A stretch of 36,570 bases of DNA from Actinomadura geliboluensis (GCF_005889745.1 NZ_VCKZ01000030.1:1-36570); one strand, 5' to 3'. Shown: positions 1 to 7,956, numbered from the stretch's first letter. Translations and numbers: made by a program. Notes: generated from the letters alone by a model not told the origin.

Positions 1-535
1 GGTAGGGGCCGACCGGAGTGGAGGAGTCCCAGATCTTGCCCTGCGTCCACTCGATCGTGCGGAACTGCCAGTCCCGCACCGAGACGTCGTTCATGACCGT
101 GAACCCGGCGATCGCCGCCTCCGCCCGAGCGTCGTCGGCGCGGCGGACCTCCTGCCCGATGACCACGGCCAGCTCCACCTCCCAGTCGAGCGCGTCGGTC
201 TCACCGGGCTTGACGATGTCGTCGTTGGCCCCGATCAGGCTGTCGGCGAACTTCGGGAACAACGTCGGATACGACGGAAGCTCCCGCCCCATCTCCTTGA
301 TGTGGTTGGAGTAGTTGTGACCGACACAGATCACCTTGGACGGCCCCGGCACGACCGGCGCGAAGTCCGCGCCCTCGGCGTCGTACACGGTGCCGGAGGC
401 GGCGGCTGCCTTCGCCCGCCAGTCCGGCTCGGCCAGCAGCGCGCCCAGATGGGTGAACCCCAGGTCGACGAGCTTGCCGTCGTCGAGGCGGACGGCGCGG
501 GTGCCGGCGGCGGTGCGGATGGTGGAGAGCTTCAT
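1..535 (-). CDS. Fumarylacetoacetate hydrolase (FAH) family protein, C-terminus off the window
   Basis: The first 178 residues are present and the gene runs off the left edge. The FAH fold acts on 2-oxo acids from ring cleavage (acylpyruvases, fumarylpyruvate hydrolase, 2-oxo-hepta-enedioate isomerase/decarboxylase) with a divalent metal. Seen here: the short N-terminal domain, then VGHNYSNH at 71-78, the E-x-E metal pair (E119, E121) in WEVELAVVIG, and the third acidic ligand D150 in VMND. The ATG has AAGGA about 7 bases upstream and directly follows an in-frame TGA of a short upstream reading frame. It points the same way as the flavin monooxygenase upstream, so it probably handles a ring-fission product in the same pathway. 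The exact substrate cannot be told. Confidence 0.9.
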   Translation of the reverse strand, partial: MKLSTIRTAAGTRAVRLDDGKLVDLGFTHLGALLAEPDWRAKAAAASGTVYDAEGADFAPVVPGPSKVICVGHNYSNHIKEMGRELPSYPTLFPKFADSLIGANDDIVKPGETDALDWEVELAVVIGQEVRRADDARAEAAIAGFTVMNDVSVRDWQFRTIEWTQGKIWDSSTPVGPY

Positions 536-709
536 TCAGACGTCCTTGGCGAATCGGTTGAGGTTGAGGGATGCGAAGACGGGCGCTTCGGAACAGATCC
601 GGGATCGTGAGCCCGATGCGACGCCGCGCCGCCGGCCCGCTCCCGCGTGGATCATCGGCGTGTCCCGCGCCCCGAACGGCAGCGGCATCGGCCGCGGGCA
701 GGAGATCAT
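536..709 (-). CDS. Possible 57-codon ORF abutting the FAH gene
   Basis: A reading frame with strongly G/C third positions starts at ATG 709 and ends in TGA immediately before the ATG of the FAH gene (zero spacing), in the 250-base gap after the monooxygenase gene. The product would be 57 residues, arginine-rich, ending NLNRFAKDV. I do not recognise it. It may be a real small gene translationally coupled to the FAH gene, the decayed end of a lost enzyme gene, or chance. The tail is less G+C-rich than the first part. No ribosome binding site is obvious before ATG 709. Confidence 0.2.
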   Translation of the reverse strand: MISCPRPMPLPFGARDTPMIHAGAGRRRGVASGSRSRICSEAPVFASLNLNRFAKDV

Positions 710-785
710 GCGCGGGCCCTGCGGGCGGAACGCCGGCTTCGCCCTTTCCGCAGATCAGCGTCCGTCGGGGCCGGCTCCGGCGCGG

Positions 786-2060
786 TTATGCGCGGTCTTG
801 CAGCGCGTTCAGGGCCGTGACGGAGAAGCCCGCGATCTCCTTGTACCGCTGGGACATCTGGGTCAGCTCCTCAGCCGTGATGACGTCCTCGATGGCGTCG
901 AACGGGCGGTCGCCGGTGCGGCGCCAGACCTCCTGGATGATCACGTCCGGCGGGGTGCTCCGGTTGGTGAGGACGACCTGCGACGTCACCGGAAGGCGCT
1001 CGGCCTCGTAGGCGCGCAGCGCCGTCTCCGGGTCGTCGCGAGCGGCCTCCAGGTGGCGGCGGAGGGACCGGGCGTCGAGGATCGCCTGGCCCGCGCCGTT
1101 GGAGCCGCGCGGGACCATGGGGTGCGCGGCGTCGCCCATCAGCGTGACGCGGCCGAAGGTCCACCGGTCGAGGGGGTCCTGGTCGACCATGGGGTACTCC
1201 AGGACGGTCTCGGACGCCCGCATCATCGCCGGCACGTCCAGCCAGTCGAAGTGCCAGTCCTCGAAGTGGCCGATGAAGTCCTCGAGACGGCCCTCGCGGT
1301 TCCAGTCGCGCCCCTGCGCTCGGGGGGTCCGGGTCTCGGCGACCCAGTTGAGGAGCTGGTCGCCGCCGGGCAGGTTCCGGATCGGGTAGGCCACCAGCTT
1401 GCCCTGGTCGAGCCAGCCCGCCCGCACCATGCTCGCCCCGCTGAGGAAGGGCCGCCCGACGGTCACCCCGCGCCACATGTTGATTCCGGAGTGCTGCGGC
1501 TCGCCCTCGTCCGGGTGGAACTGCTTGCGGACCGCCGAGTGGATGCCGTCGCAGGCGACGACGGCGCGGGCGCGCACCGGCGGCCGGTCCTCGTCGTGCG
1601 CCGACGACTGGAAGAAGACGGTCACTCCGGTGTCGTCCTGCTGGACGCTCACGCAGCGGTGGTCCTGCACCACGGCGTCGGGGCCGAGCCGTTCCCGCAC
1701 CGCGTCCAGCAGGACGGTCTGCAGGTCTCCGCGGTGGATGGAGTACTGCGGGTTCTCGTATCCGGCGTACCGCCCGGCGGGCTCCTGGAAGATGAGCTGG
1801 CCGAACCGGTTGAAGAACACCGACTCCTTGGTCAGGACGCCGACCTCCCCCAGCGCGTCGCCCAGGCCGAGCTGGTGCAGGACGCGGGTGGCGTGCGGCA
1901 GCAGGTTGATGCCGACTCCGACCGCGGTGATCCGCGGTACGGCCTCGTACACGCGGCAGCCGATACCCGCGTCGTGCAGTTCGAGCGCGAGGACCAGGCC
2001 GGCGATGCCGCCGCCGACGATCAGGACCTCGACTTCGGGCTCGGTGGAACGTTCCCGCAT
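786..2060 (-). CDS. PhzS-like FAD-dependent aromatic monooxygenase
   Basis: This 424-residue group A flavoprotein hydroxylase would use NAD(P)H and O2 to hydroxylate an aromatic ring, sometimes with decarboxylation. Visible motifs: the N-terminal dinucleotide fold IVGGGIAGL (residues about 14-22), the second FAD motif VACDGIHSAVR with the conserved DG, and the third FAD motif LMGDAAHPMVPRGSNGAGQA. The GVGINLLPHA and QYSIHRGDLQ stretches and the GINMWRGV segment closely resemble Pseudomonas PhzS as I remember it (5-methylphenazine-1-carboxylate monooxygenase). The start is ATG 2060 because CGAGGAGAG lies just upstream; the open frame extends further but that part is a shadow of the divergent IclR gene. 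Salicylate-, 3-hydroxybenzoate- or 6-hydroxynicotinate-hydroxylase activity is also possible. Confidence 0.88.
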   Translation of the reverse strand: MRERSTEPEVEVLIVGGGIAGLVLALELHDAGIGCRVYEAVPRITAVGVGINLLPHATRVLHQLGLGDALGEVGVLTKESVFFNRFGQLIFQEPAGRYAGYENPQYSIHRGDLQTVLLDAVRERLGPDAVVQDHRCVSVQQDDTGVTVFFQSSAHDEDRPPVRARAVVACDGIHSAVRKQFHPDEGEPQHSGINMWRGVTVGRPFLSGASMVRAGWLDQGKLVAYPIRNLPGGDQLLNWVAETRTPRAQGRDWNREGRLEDFIGHFEDWHFDWLDVPAMMRASETVLEYPMVDQDPLDRWTFGRVTLMGDAAHPMVPRGSNGAGQAILDARSLRRHLEAARDDPETALRAYEAERLPVTSQVVLTNRSTPPDVIIQEVWRRTGDRPFDAIEDVITAEELTQMSQRYKEIAGFSVTALNALQDRA

Positions 2061-2110
2061 GGACTCTCCTCGTGCTGTGCGCCCGGTCGAGCGCAAGCAC
2101 ATCGTGCCAG

Positions 2111-2162
2111 GTGTTGCAGAATACGGACGCAATTGCAGCACTTTTTCTGCTATACACAACAC
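2111..2162. promoter_or_regulatory. Divergent promoter region with candidate IclR operator
   Basis: The 102-base gap between the monooxygenase and iclR-type genes holds nested inverted repeats: GTGTTG (2111-2116) against CAACAC (2157-2162), TTGC-N11-GCAA starting at 2114, and the palindrome GCAATTGC. The element TTGCAGAATAC (2114-2124) recurs as TTGCAGAACAC (2981-2991) before the ubiD operon. IclR proteins usually bind palindromes in the divergent promoter they share, so this is the expected autoregulatory site. The protein-site match is inference. Confidence 0.45.
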
Positions 2163-2933
2163 ATGTCGGATTCCCCCGCTTTCCCCCCTCCCCCCTACAC
2201 CGTCGGCTCCGTCGACAAGGCCGCGCTCATCCTGCTGCTGATCCGCGACCGCGGCGAGGTCCGCGTGACCGACGTCAGCAACGAGCTCGGCGTCGCCCGC
2301 TCGACCGCCCACCGGCTGCTGCTGACCCTGGCGTATCGCGGGTTCGTCGCACAGGACCGCGTCTCCAAGAGCTACCGCGCCGGACGGGTGCTGGTGGAGA
2401 TCGGGCTGGCCGCGGTCGGCGAGCTCGACGTGCGGCGCAAGGCCAGGCGCCACATGGAGGCGCTGGCCTCGGAGCTGCACGAGACCGTCAACCTGCTCGT
2501 CCTCGAAGGCAGCGGCACCCGCTTCATCGACGGTGTCGAGGGCGACCGTCCGCTGCGGGTGTCCTCGCGCACGGGGACGCTGCTGCCGGCGCACGCCACC
2601 TCGGGCGGCAAGGTCCTGCTCGCGGAGCTCTCCGACGAGGACGCCCTCGCGCTCTTCCCGGACGGCCTGCCCCGCATCACCGACCGGACCATCACCGACC
2701 CGGACGTGTTCCGCGCTGAGCTGCGCAGTGTCCGCGACCTCGGCTACGGGGTGAACCACGAGGAGAGCGCGGCGGGCCTGGACGCGGTCGCGGTCTGCGT
2801 GCGCGACCACCTGGGCCGGGCGATCGCCGCACTCGCGGTGAGCGTGCCGCACCAGCGCATGGCCCAGGGCCTGGTGCACGCGATGCTGCCGCACCTTCGG
2901 GCCACCGCCGAGGCGATCAGCGGGGACCTCTGA
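2163..2933 (+). CDS. IclR-family transcriptional regulator
   Basis: 256 residues, normal for the family. The winged helix-turn-helix occupies about residues 15-75 (VDKAALILLLIRDRGEV... VSNELGVARSTAHRLLLTL). The C-terminal effector-binding domain follows with the typical LLPAHATSGGKVLLA and LGYGVNHEESAAGLDAVAVCV segments that line the ligand pocket. IclR regulators commonly control catabolism of aromatic acids and respond to a pathway intermediate. Its place between the monooxygenase/FAH genes and the ubiD-transporter operon makes it the likely regulator of both. No ribosome binding site is obvious before ATG 2163, so it may be nearly leaderless. Confidence 0.92.
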   Translation: MSDSPAFPPPPYTVGSVDKAALILLLIRDRGEVRVTDVSNELGVARSTAHRLLLTLAYRGFVAQDRVSKSYRAGRVLVEIGLAAVGELDVRRKARRHMEALASELHETVNLLVLEGSGTRFIDGVEGDRPLRVSSRTGTLLPAHATSGGKVLLAELSDEDALALFPDGLPRITDRTITDPDVFRAELRSVRDLGYGVNHEESAAGLDAVAVCVRDHLGRAIAALAVSVPHQRMAQGLVHAMLPHLRATAEAISGDL

Positions 2934-2943
2934 CCGGGAGTTG

Positions 2944-2991
2944 TTCCGTAGTTCAGAAAAATAAGTCGATTCATTCCCTTTTGCAGAACAC
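2944..2991. promoter_or_regulatory. Candidate IclR operator upstream of the ubiD operon
   Basis: TTCCGTA-G-TTCAGAA (2944-2958) is an imperfect 15-base palindrome of the pattern TTCYGWA-N-TWCRGAA, a layout common for IclR operators. TTGCAGAACAC (2981-2991) repeats, with one change, the TTGCAGAATAC before iclR. The stretch is A/T-rich compared with its surroundings, as expected for a promoter. Function is inferred. Confidence 0.4.
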
Positions 2992-3085
2992 ACGGCTACG
3001 TTCGGGCGACGGACGAGCCGCCACCGGCTCCATCCGACGCAGGCTACGCGCCGTACATCAGCACGCCACGAAACGGACAGACGTC

Positions 3086-3151
3086 ATGAATTACCAGCAG
3101 AATGGTCGGTACGGGACGGTCCCGCACGCGTCCCAGGGCGCCGCTCGATGA
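3086..3151 (+). CDS. 21-codon leader ORF overlapping ubiD
   Basis: ATG 3086 opens a 21-codon frame (starting MNYQQNGRYG) whose TGA overlaps the ATG of the ubiD-type gene as ATGA at 3148-3151, the same 4-base junction used throughout this operon. The ubiD start has no good ribosome binding site, only AGGG about 9 bases away, so coupling through this leader is plausible. The leader's own ribosome binding site is also weak. It contains no run of one amino acid that would suggest classical attenuation. I do not know a protein family for it; chance is the alternative. Confidence 0.35.
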   Translation: MNYQQNGRYGTVPHASQGAAR

Positions 3152-4632
3152 GCTACAACGCCTACGACGCGCCGCACGCCGACCTGCGCGAGCTGATCGA
3201 CCGCATCGAGCGGGCCGGGCAGCTCGTCCGGCTCGGCGGCGTCGACCCCCATCTGGAACTCGGGACGCTGATCGAGCTCATCGCGCACCGCAGCGGTGAG
3301 GGCGGCCCCGCGATCCTGTTCGACGATCTCGTCGGCGCCCGGCCCGGGCACCGCGCGTTCTCCGGCGCGACCAACTCGGCCGAGCGGCTCGCGCTCACCC
3401 TCGGGCTGCCCGTCCCGGAGCACCCGCTCGACGTCGTCCGCGCCTACCGCGACCGGATGAAGACGCACAAGCCGATCCCGCCGGTCACCGTGGACCGCGG
3501 GCCGGTGCTGGAGAACGTGCACCGCGACGGCGACGTGGACGTCACCGCGCTCGTCGCGCCGTTCCTGCACGAGCGCGACGGCGGCCGCTACATCGGCACC
3601 GACGACCTGATCATCATGCGCGACCCGGACGACGGCTGGGTGAACCTCGGGACGTACCGGTCGATGGTGCACGGCCCGGACCGGGTGGGGCTGTGGATCT
3701 CGCCGGGCAAGCAGGGCCGGCAGATCCGGGAGAAGTACTTCGCGCGCGGCGAGCCGTGCCCGGTGCTGATCTCGTGCGGACACGACCCGCTGCTGTTCCT
3801 GGCCTCGGGCAACGAACTGCGCTACGGCCTGTCGGAGTACGACTACGCCGGCGGCCACCGAGGCGCGCCGTTCGAGGTCGTGGAGTCGGAGCTGCACGGG
3901 CTGCCCATGCCCGCCTCGGCCGAACTGGTGCTCGAAGGCGAGATGTACCCGGGCGAGGTCGCTCCGGAAGGGCCGTTCGGCGAGTTCACCGGCTACTACG
4001 CGGGCGGACGCTCGGACCAGCCGGTGGTCCGGATCCGCCGGGTCTACCACCGGAACGATCCAATCGTGACGGTCGCGTCGCCGATCCGCCCCCCGTCCAA
4101 CTTCTCGTACAGCAAGTGCGTGATGAAGGCCGGGATGATCTGGGACGAGGTCGAGCGCGCCGGGCTGTCCGGCGTGCAGGGCGTGTGGTGCCACGAGGCC
4201 GGCGCCGCGCGGCTGTTCAACATCATCTCGATCAAGCAGGCGTACGACGGGCACGCCCGGCAGGCCGGGCTGCTCGCCGCGTCCTGCCAGTCGGGGTCCT
4301 ACCTGGGCCGGTTCGTGGTCGTGGTGGACGACGACATCGACCCGACCAACACCTTCGACGTGCTCTGGGCGATGTCCACGCGGTGCGACCCGGCCGAGGA
4401 CATCGAGACCATCCGGCGCGCTTGGAGCGGTCCGCTGGACCCCCGCATCCCGCACGGGCAGACGCACAACTCGCGGGCCGTCATCTCGGCGGTCCGCCCC
4501 TTCGACCGCCTCGCCGACTTCCCGCCGGTCGCAGAGGCGAGCCCGGAGCTGCGCGAACAGGTCGAGCGCAAGTTCGCCGACGTCCTCGCCGGGCTCGGCA
4601 CAACCCCCGCATCCTTGGAGGACACGAAATGA
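3148..4632 (+). CDS. UbiD-family prenylated-FMN-dependent decarboxylase
   Basis: 494 residues, the usual length for UbiD enzymes, which reversibly decarboxylate aromatic, heteroaromatic or alpha,beta-unsaturated acids with prenyl-FMN. The N/R cofactor-binding motif is NLGTYRS (N166, R171). The catalytic E-R-E set is complete: R171 with E274 and E279 in EGPFGEFTGYY, five residues apart as in Fdc1. A late acidic VVVDDDIDPTN segment matches the conserved metal/oligomer region. It is the first long gene of an operon with an ABC importer and a UbiX cofactor enzyme, which implies the substrate is an imported carboxylate. It overlaps the leader ORF before it and the lipoprotein gene after it, each by 4 bases. 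The substrate cannot be read from the sequence. Confidence 0.93.
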   Translation: MSYNAYDAPHADLRELIDRIERAGQLVRLGGVDPHLELGTLIELIAHRSGEGGPAILFDDLVGARPGHRAFSGATNSAERLALTLGLPVPEHPLDVVRAYRDRMKTHKPIPPVTVDRGPVLENVHRDGDVDVTALVAPFLHERDGGRYIGTDDLIIMRDPDDGWVNLGTYRSMVHGPDRVGLWISPGKQGRQIREKYFARGEPCPVLISCGHDPLLFLASGNELRYGLSEYDYAGGHRGAPFEVVESELHGLPMPASAELVLEGEMYPGEVAPEGPFGEFTGYYAGGRSDQPVVRIRRVYHRNDPIVTVASPIRPPSNFSYSKCVMKAGMIWDEVERAGLSGVQGVWCHEAGAARLFNIISIKQAYDGHARQAGLLAASCQSGSYLGRFVVVVDDDIDPTNTFDVLWAMSTRCDPAEDIETIRRAWSGPLDPRIPHGQTHNSRAVISAVRPFDRLADFPPVAEASPELREQVERKFADVLAGLGTTPASLEDTK

Positions 4633-5648
4633 AACGCCTTCCTCTGGTCGCCGCGGCCGTCGCGCTGCTGAGCATCGCCGGCTGCGGAGGCGCCGCGGAC
4701 TCCGGCGGCGAGACCACCACGATCAAGTACGGGATCTACGAGCCCGGCGCCGACGCCGGCTACCTGCTGATGGCCGAGGAGAAGGACCTCTTCGCCAAGC
4801 ACAAGGTCAAGGTGGAGGTCGTCCGGTTCAAGAGCGTCCAGCAGGCGTTCCCGGCGCTGCTGGCCAAGCAGGTCGACATCGTCCAGGGCAACCCGAGCGA
4901 GGCGCTGCTCGCCACGGAGAAGGGCGCGAAGCTGAAGTTCGTCGGGTCGACCATGCCCGGGCAGAACTACGGGCTGTACGCCAAGCCGGGCGTCGCGGAC
5001 CTCTCGAAGATGTCGGGCGCCACGCTCGCGGTGTCCACCCCGACCGGGCTGCCCGCCGTGGTGGCCAAGGCGATGCTGTTGCAGTCGGGCGTCGACCCGT
5101 CCAAGGTCAAGCTGGTCAACGCGGGCGGCTCGCCGGACCGCTACAAGTCGGTCGTGTCCGGGCGCGTCCAGGCCGCCTCCGCGCCGCTGGACTACACCGC
5201 CCAGGCGGAGCGGGACGGCATCAAGGTGCTCGCGCGGGCCAAGGACGTCGTCCCCGACTTCCCCCGGTACGCGCTGATCACCCGTGAGGACGTGCTGAAG
5301 GCCAACGGCGACCAGATCACCGGCCTGATCGCCGGGCTGGTGGAGGGCATCAGGTACGCGGACGAGAACCCGGAGGAGGCGAAGGCGCTGGCCGCCAAGA
5401 CCCTCAAGCTCCAGCCGTCCGACCCGATGATCGCCGCGACCTACAAGGAGTTCCACGAGGGCGGCTACCTCGCGCTGAACGGCGAGATCCCCGTCAAGCA
5501 GATCAAGTACCTCGCCGACCTGCAGGTGAAGTTCGGCCTCGTCGACTCCCCCGTCGCGGTGGACCCGCTGGTGGACGACACCTACCGGCAGAAGGCCGTC
5601 GCGAAGCTCGGCGAGGTGCCGTCGAGCTACTACGGAGCCGCCAAATGA
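4629..5648 (+). CDS. ABC transporter substrate-binding lipoprotein, NitT/TauT (SsuA/NMT1) type
   Basis: 339 residues. A signal peptide ends in the lipobox SIAGC (Cys19), so the mature protein is anchored to the outer face of the membrane. The body has the SsuA/TauA/NMT1-like fold signature: LMAEEKDLFAKHKVKVEV, a VDIVQGNPSEAL loop and the hinge near TLAVSTPTGLPA. This family binds nitrate, sulfonates, pyrimidines and also aromatic acids such as phthalate. Given its position between ubiD and ubiX genes, a carboxylated aromatic ligand is my inference. Its ATG overlaps the ubiD stop (ATGA), and its stop overlaps the ATPase start the same way. Confidence 0.9.
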   Translation: MKRLPLVAAAVALLSIAGCGGAADSGGETTTIKYGIYEPGADAGYLLMAEEKDLFAKHKVKVEVVRFKSVQQAFPALLAKQVDIVQGNPSEALLATEKGAKLKFVGSTMPGQNYGLYAKPGVADLSKMSGATLAVSTPTGLPAVVAKAMLLQSGVDPSKVKLVNAGGSPDRYKSVVSGRVQAASAPLDYTAQAERDGIKVLARAKDVVPDFPRYALITREDVLKANGDQITGLIAGLVEGIRYADENPEEAKALAAKTLKLQPSDPMIAATYKEFHEGGYLALNGEIPVKQIKYLADLQVKFGLVDSPVAVDPLVDDTYRQKAVAKLGEVPSSYYGAAK

Positions 5649-6499
5649 CCACCGCGCCATCACCGTCCGCCGTCGGGGCGGACCAGGCGGCGGACGTCAT
5701 CGTGGACGTGCGGAACGTCTCCAAGACCTTCCGCGGCGACGGCGGCCGCGAGGTCCACGCGCTGCGGGACGTGTCGTTCCAGGTCCGGCGCTCGGAGATC
5801 GTGGCGCTGACCGGCCGGAGCGGCTGCGGCAAGACCACGCTGCTGCGGATCATCATGGGCCTGGAGCGTCCCAGCTCGGGCACCGTCGCGGTCAACGGCA
5901 CGCCGGTGACCGGCTGCGGCCTCGACCGGGGCATCGTGTTCCAGAACGCCGAGCTGCTGCCCTGGCGGACCGCGGTCGGGAACGTGGAGTTCGGCCTGGA
6001 GGCCCGCGGCATGTCCAAGGCGAAGCGGCGGGAGGCCGCCATGGAGGCGATCGAGCTCGTCGGGCTCGGCCACGCCGCGAACCGCAGGCCGCACGAGCTG
6101 TCCGGCGGCATGCGGCAGCGGGTCGGCATCGCCCGCGCGCTCGCGATCGACCCCGCCGTGCTGCTGATGGACGAGCCGCTCTCCGCGCTGGACGCGCAGA
6201 CCCGCGAGAGCATGCAGGCCGAGCTGCTCGACATCCACGAGAGGACCGGCAAGACGATCGTGATCGTCAGCCACGACCTGGACGAGTCGGTGCTGCTCGC
6301 GGACCGGGTGGTCACGCTCGTGCCCGACCCCGGGCGGGTGCACGGCGTGCTCGACACCGCCCACGGCCCCGGGACGTCGCTGGACGACCGCCGCGCCTCG
6401 CCGGAGTTCACGGCGCGCCGCCACGAGCTGTGGCAGCTCGTCCACGGTCAGGAGATCGGTCGGAAGGACGAGGCACAGAGGACGGAGGAACGCGCATGA
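5645..6499 (+). CDS. ABC transporter ATP-binding protein, NitT/TauT type
   Basis: 284 residues. It has all ATPase motifs: Walker A GRSGCGKT (57-64), the Q-loop in IVFQNAELLPW, the signature LSGGMRQR, Walker B AVLLMDEP, the D-loop SALDAQ and the switch histidine IVSHD. The NAELLPWRT stretch is typical of the SsuB/TauB/NrtD subfamily, matching the neighbouring binding protein and permease. It powers import of the ligand caught by the lipoprotein. Both ends overlap neighbours by ATGA, so the operon is probably translated as a coupled unit. Confidence 0.93.
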   Translation: MTTAPSPSAVGADQAADVIVDVRNVSKTFRGDGGREVHALRDVSFQVRRSEIVALTGRSGCGKTTLLRIIMGLERPSSGTVAVNGTPVTGCGLDRGIVFQNAELLPWRTAVGNVEFGLEARGMSKAKRREAAMEAIELVGLGHAANRRPHELSGGMRQRVGIARALAIDPAVLLMDEPLSALDAQTRESMQAELLDIHERTGKTIVIVSHDLDESVLLADRVVTLVPDPGRVHGVLDTAHGPGTSLDDRRASPEFTARRHELWQLVHGQEIGRKDEAQRTEERA

Positions 6500-7335
6500 C
6501 CACGCTGGCCGAACCGGCCGCCCCGGCCACCGAGGACGAGGCCGCCGCCGCCAAGCCGCGGTTCCGGCTGCGCTCCCGGCGCGACCGGCTGATCACGATC
6601 GGCTCCGTCATCGTGCTGCTGGGGATCTGGGAGGTCGCCGCCCGGCAGGTCGATCCGATCCTGGCCGCGCCGCCGAGCGCGGTGCTGAAGGCCCTGGTCA
6701 CCATGGCCGAGGAGGGCTCGCTGCACACGGCGGTGCTGCAGAGCGCCAAGCCGTTCCTGTCCGGCTACCTGCTCGCGATCGTGGTCGGGGTGCCGCTCGG
6801 GCTGCTCATCGGCCGGTTCCGGGCCGTGGAGGCGGCGCTGGGCTGGCTCATCATCGCCGGCTACGCGATGCCGATGATCGCGCTGATCCCGGTCTTCGTG
6901 CTCTGGTTCGGGCTGGGCTTCGCCGTCAAGATGGCGATGGTCATGGTGATGACGGTGTTCGCCATCGTGATCAACACGTGGAACGGGGTGCAGAACGTCC
7001 CGCGCGCGACGATCGAGGTCGGCATGGCGTTCAACGCCTCGCAGGCGCGGATCCTGCGGCAGATCGTCGTCCCGTCCGTCATCCCGTCGATCATGACGGG
7101 GCTGCGGATCGGCATCGGCAAGGCGGTCGTCGGCATCGTCATCGCGGAGTTCTTCACCGCGCTCGGCGGCATCGGCGGCGTCATCGTGGAGGCCGGCCAC
7201 AGCTTCCAGCCGGACCGGATGTTCGCCGCCGTCGTGGTGCTCATGGCCGCGGCCGTGGTGCTGACCTGGCTGATCGGCATCGCGGAGCGACGGCTCGCCC
7301 CGTGGAACCGGTCGATCACCGGGAGCGGGCAGTGA
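6496..7335 (+). CDS. ABC transporter permease, NitT/TauT (SsuC) type
   Basis: 279 residues with six predicted membrane helices, starting with IGSVIVLLGIWEVAA after a 30-residue cytoplasmic N-terminus. The coupling loop carries the EAA-like motif EVGMAFNASQARILRQIVVPSVIPS that docks on the ATPase. The tail IAERRLAPWN is typical of SsuC-like permeases. It forms the channel of the importer. The ribosome binding site GGAGGAA sits 5 bases before the ATG inside the ATPase gene, and the stop overlaps the ubiX GTG (GTGA). Confidence 0.92.
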   Translation: MTTLAEPAAPATEDEAAAAKPRFRLRSRRDRLITIGSVIVLLGIWEVAARQVDPILAAPPSAVLKALVTMAEEGSLHTAVLQSAKPFLSGYLLAIVVGVPLGLLIGRFRAVEAALGWLIIAGYAMPMIALIPVFVLWFGLGFAVKMAMVMVMTVFAIVINTWNGVQNVPRATIEVGMAFNASQARILRQIVVPSVIPSIMTGLRIGIGKAVVGIVIAEFFTALGGIGGVIVEAGHSFQPDRMFAAVVVLMAAAVVLTWLIGIAERRLAPWNRSITGSGQ

Positions 7336-7920
7336 CCGCGCCGCGCCGGGTCATCGTCGGCGTGTCCGGCGCCACGGGCACCGCGCTGGCCCTGCGCACC
7401 CTGGAGATGCTCGGCACGGCGGGGGTCGAACGGCATCTGGTCGTGTCCCCCCGCCGCCCGGCGGACGGCCGCCTACGAGTTGCCGGACGCCGAGTTCGAG
7501 AAGCACGCCGAGGTGGTGCACAACTTCCGCGACATCGGCGCGTCCATCGCGTCCGGGTCCTACCCGGTGGACGCGATGGTCGTGATGCCGTGCAGCGTGC
7601 GGACGCTGAGCGCCATCGCCTCCGGGGCCGCGGAGAACCTGCTGGTGCGGGCCGCGGACGTCACGCTCAAGGAGCGCAGGCGGCTGGTGCTGTGCGTCCG
7701 CGAGACCCCGCTCCACCTCGGCCATCTGCGCGCGATGGTCACCGCGACCGAGATCGGCGCGATCATCGCACCGCCGATGCCCGCGTTCTACATCGCCCCG
7801 GAGTCGGTGGGCGACCTGGTGAACCACACGGTCGCGCGCACGCTGTCGCTCATCGGCGTCGAGGTCCCGGGCGCCGATCCGTGGCTGGGCACCGCCCCGT
7901 CACGCGCGGACGGCGGCTGA
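7332..7920 (+). pseudogene. UbiX-type flavin prenyltransferase, frameshifted in a C6 run
   Basis: UbiX transfers a dimethylallyl group to FMN to make the prenyl-FMN needed by UbiD. The GTG start (GTGA overlap with the permease) gives the FMN-binding VGVSGATG and continues to HLVVSP, then the frame is lost at six C's (7447-7452). Removing one C restores LVVSPAARRTAAYEL and joins the second frame: MVVMPCSVRTLSAIASG, RRLVLCVRETPLHLGHL and the C-terminal helix. The corrected protein is 195 residues, normal for UbiX. Either the assembly has one C too many, or the gene is broken and the host depends on another UbiX. The downstream frame alone (from TTG 7480) lacks the FMN-binding N-terminus. Confidence 0.9.
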
Positions 7921-7956
7921 CGTCGGTGGTACCGCTCGCGAGCGGTACCGCCGACG
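7921..7956. repeat. 36-base near-perfect palindrome after ubiX
   Basis: Two 18-base arms meet with no spacer at 7938/7939 and pair throughout except one T opposite G, which is still a wobble pair in RNA. It starts on the base after the ubiX stop. It has no T-run, so it may be a GC-type terminator or a DNA-binding palindrome. It is followed by two more hairpins. Confidence 0.8.

Noticed and set aside
336-2933. 865-codon plus-strand open frame
   Set aside because: Only its last 256 codons (the IclR gene) are real; the rest is the antisense shadow of the monooxygenase and FAH genes in very G+C-rich DNA.
7921-7956. Palindrome as a phage or plasmid attachment site
   Set aside because: No integrase, tRNA gene or second copy is present in the window.
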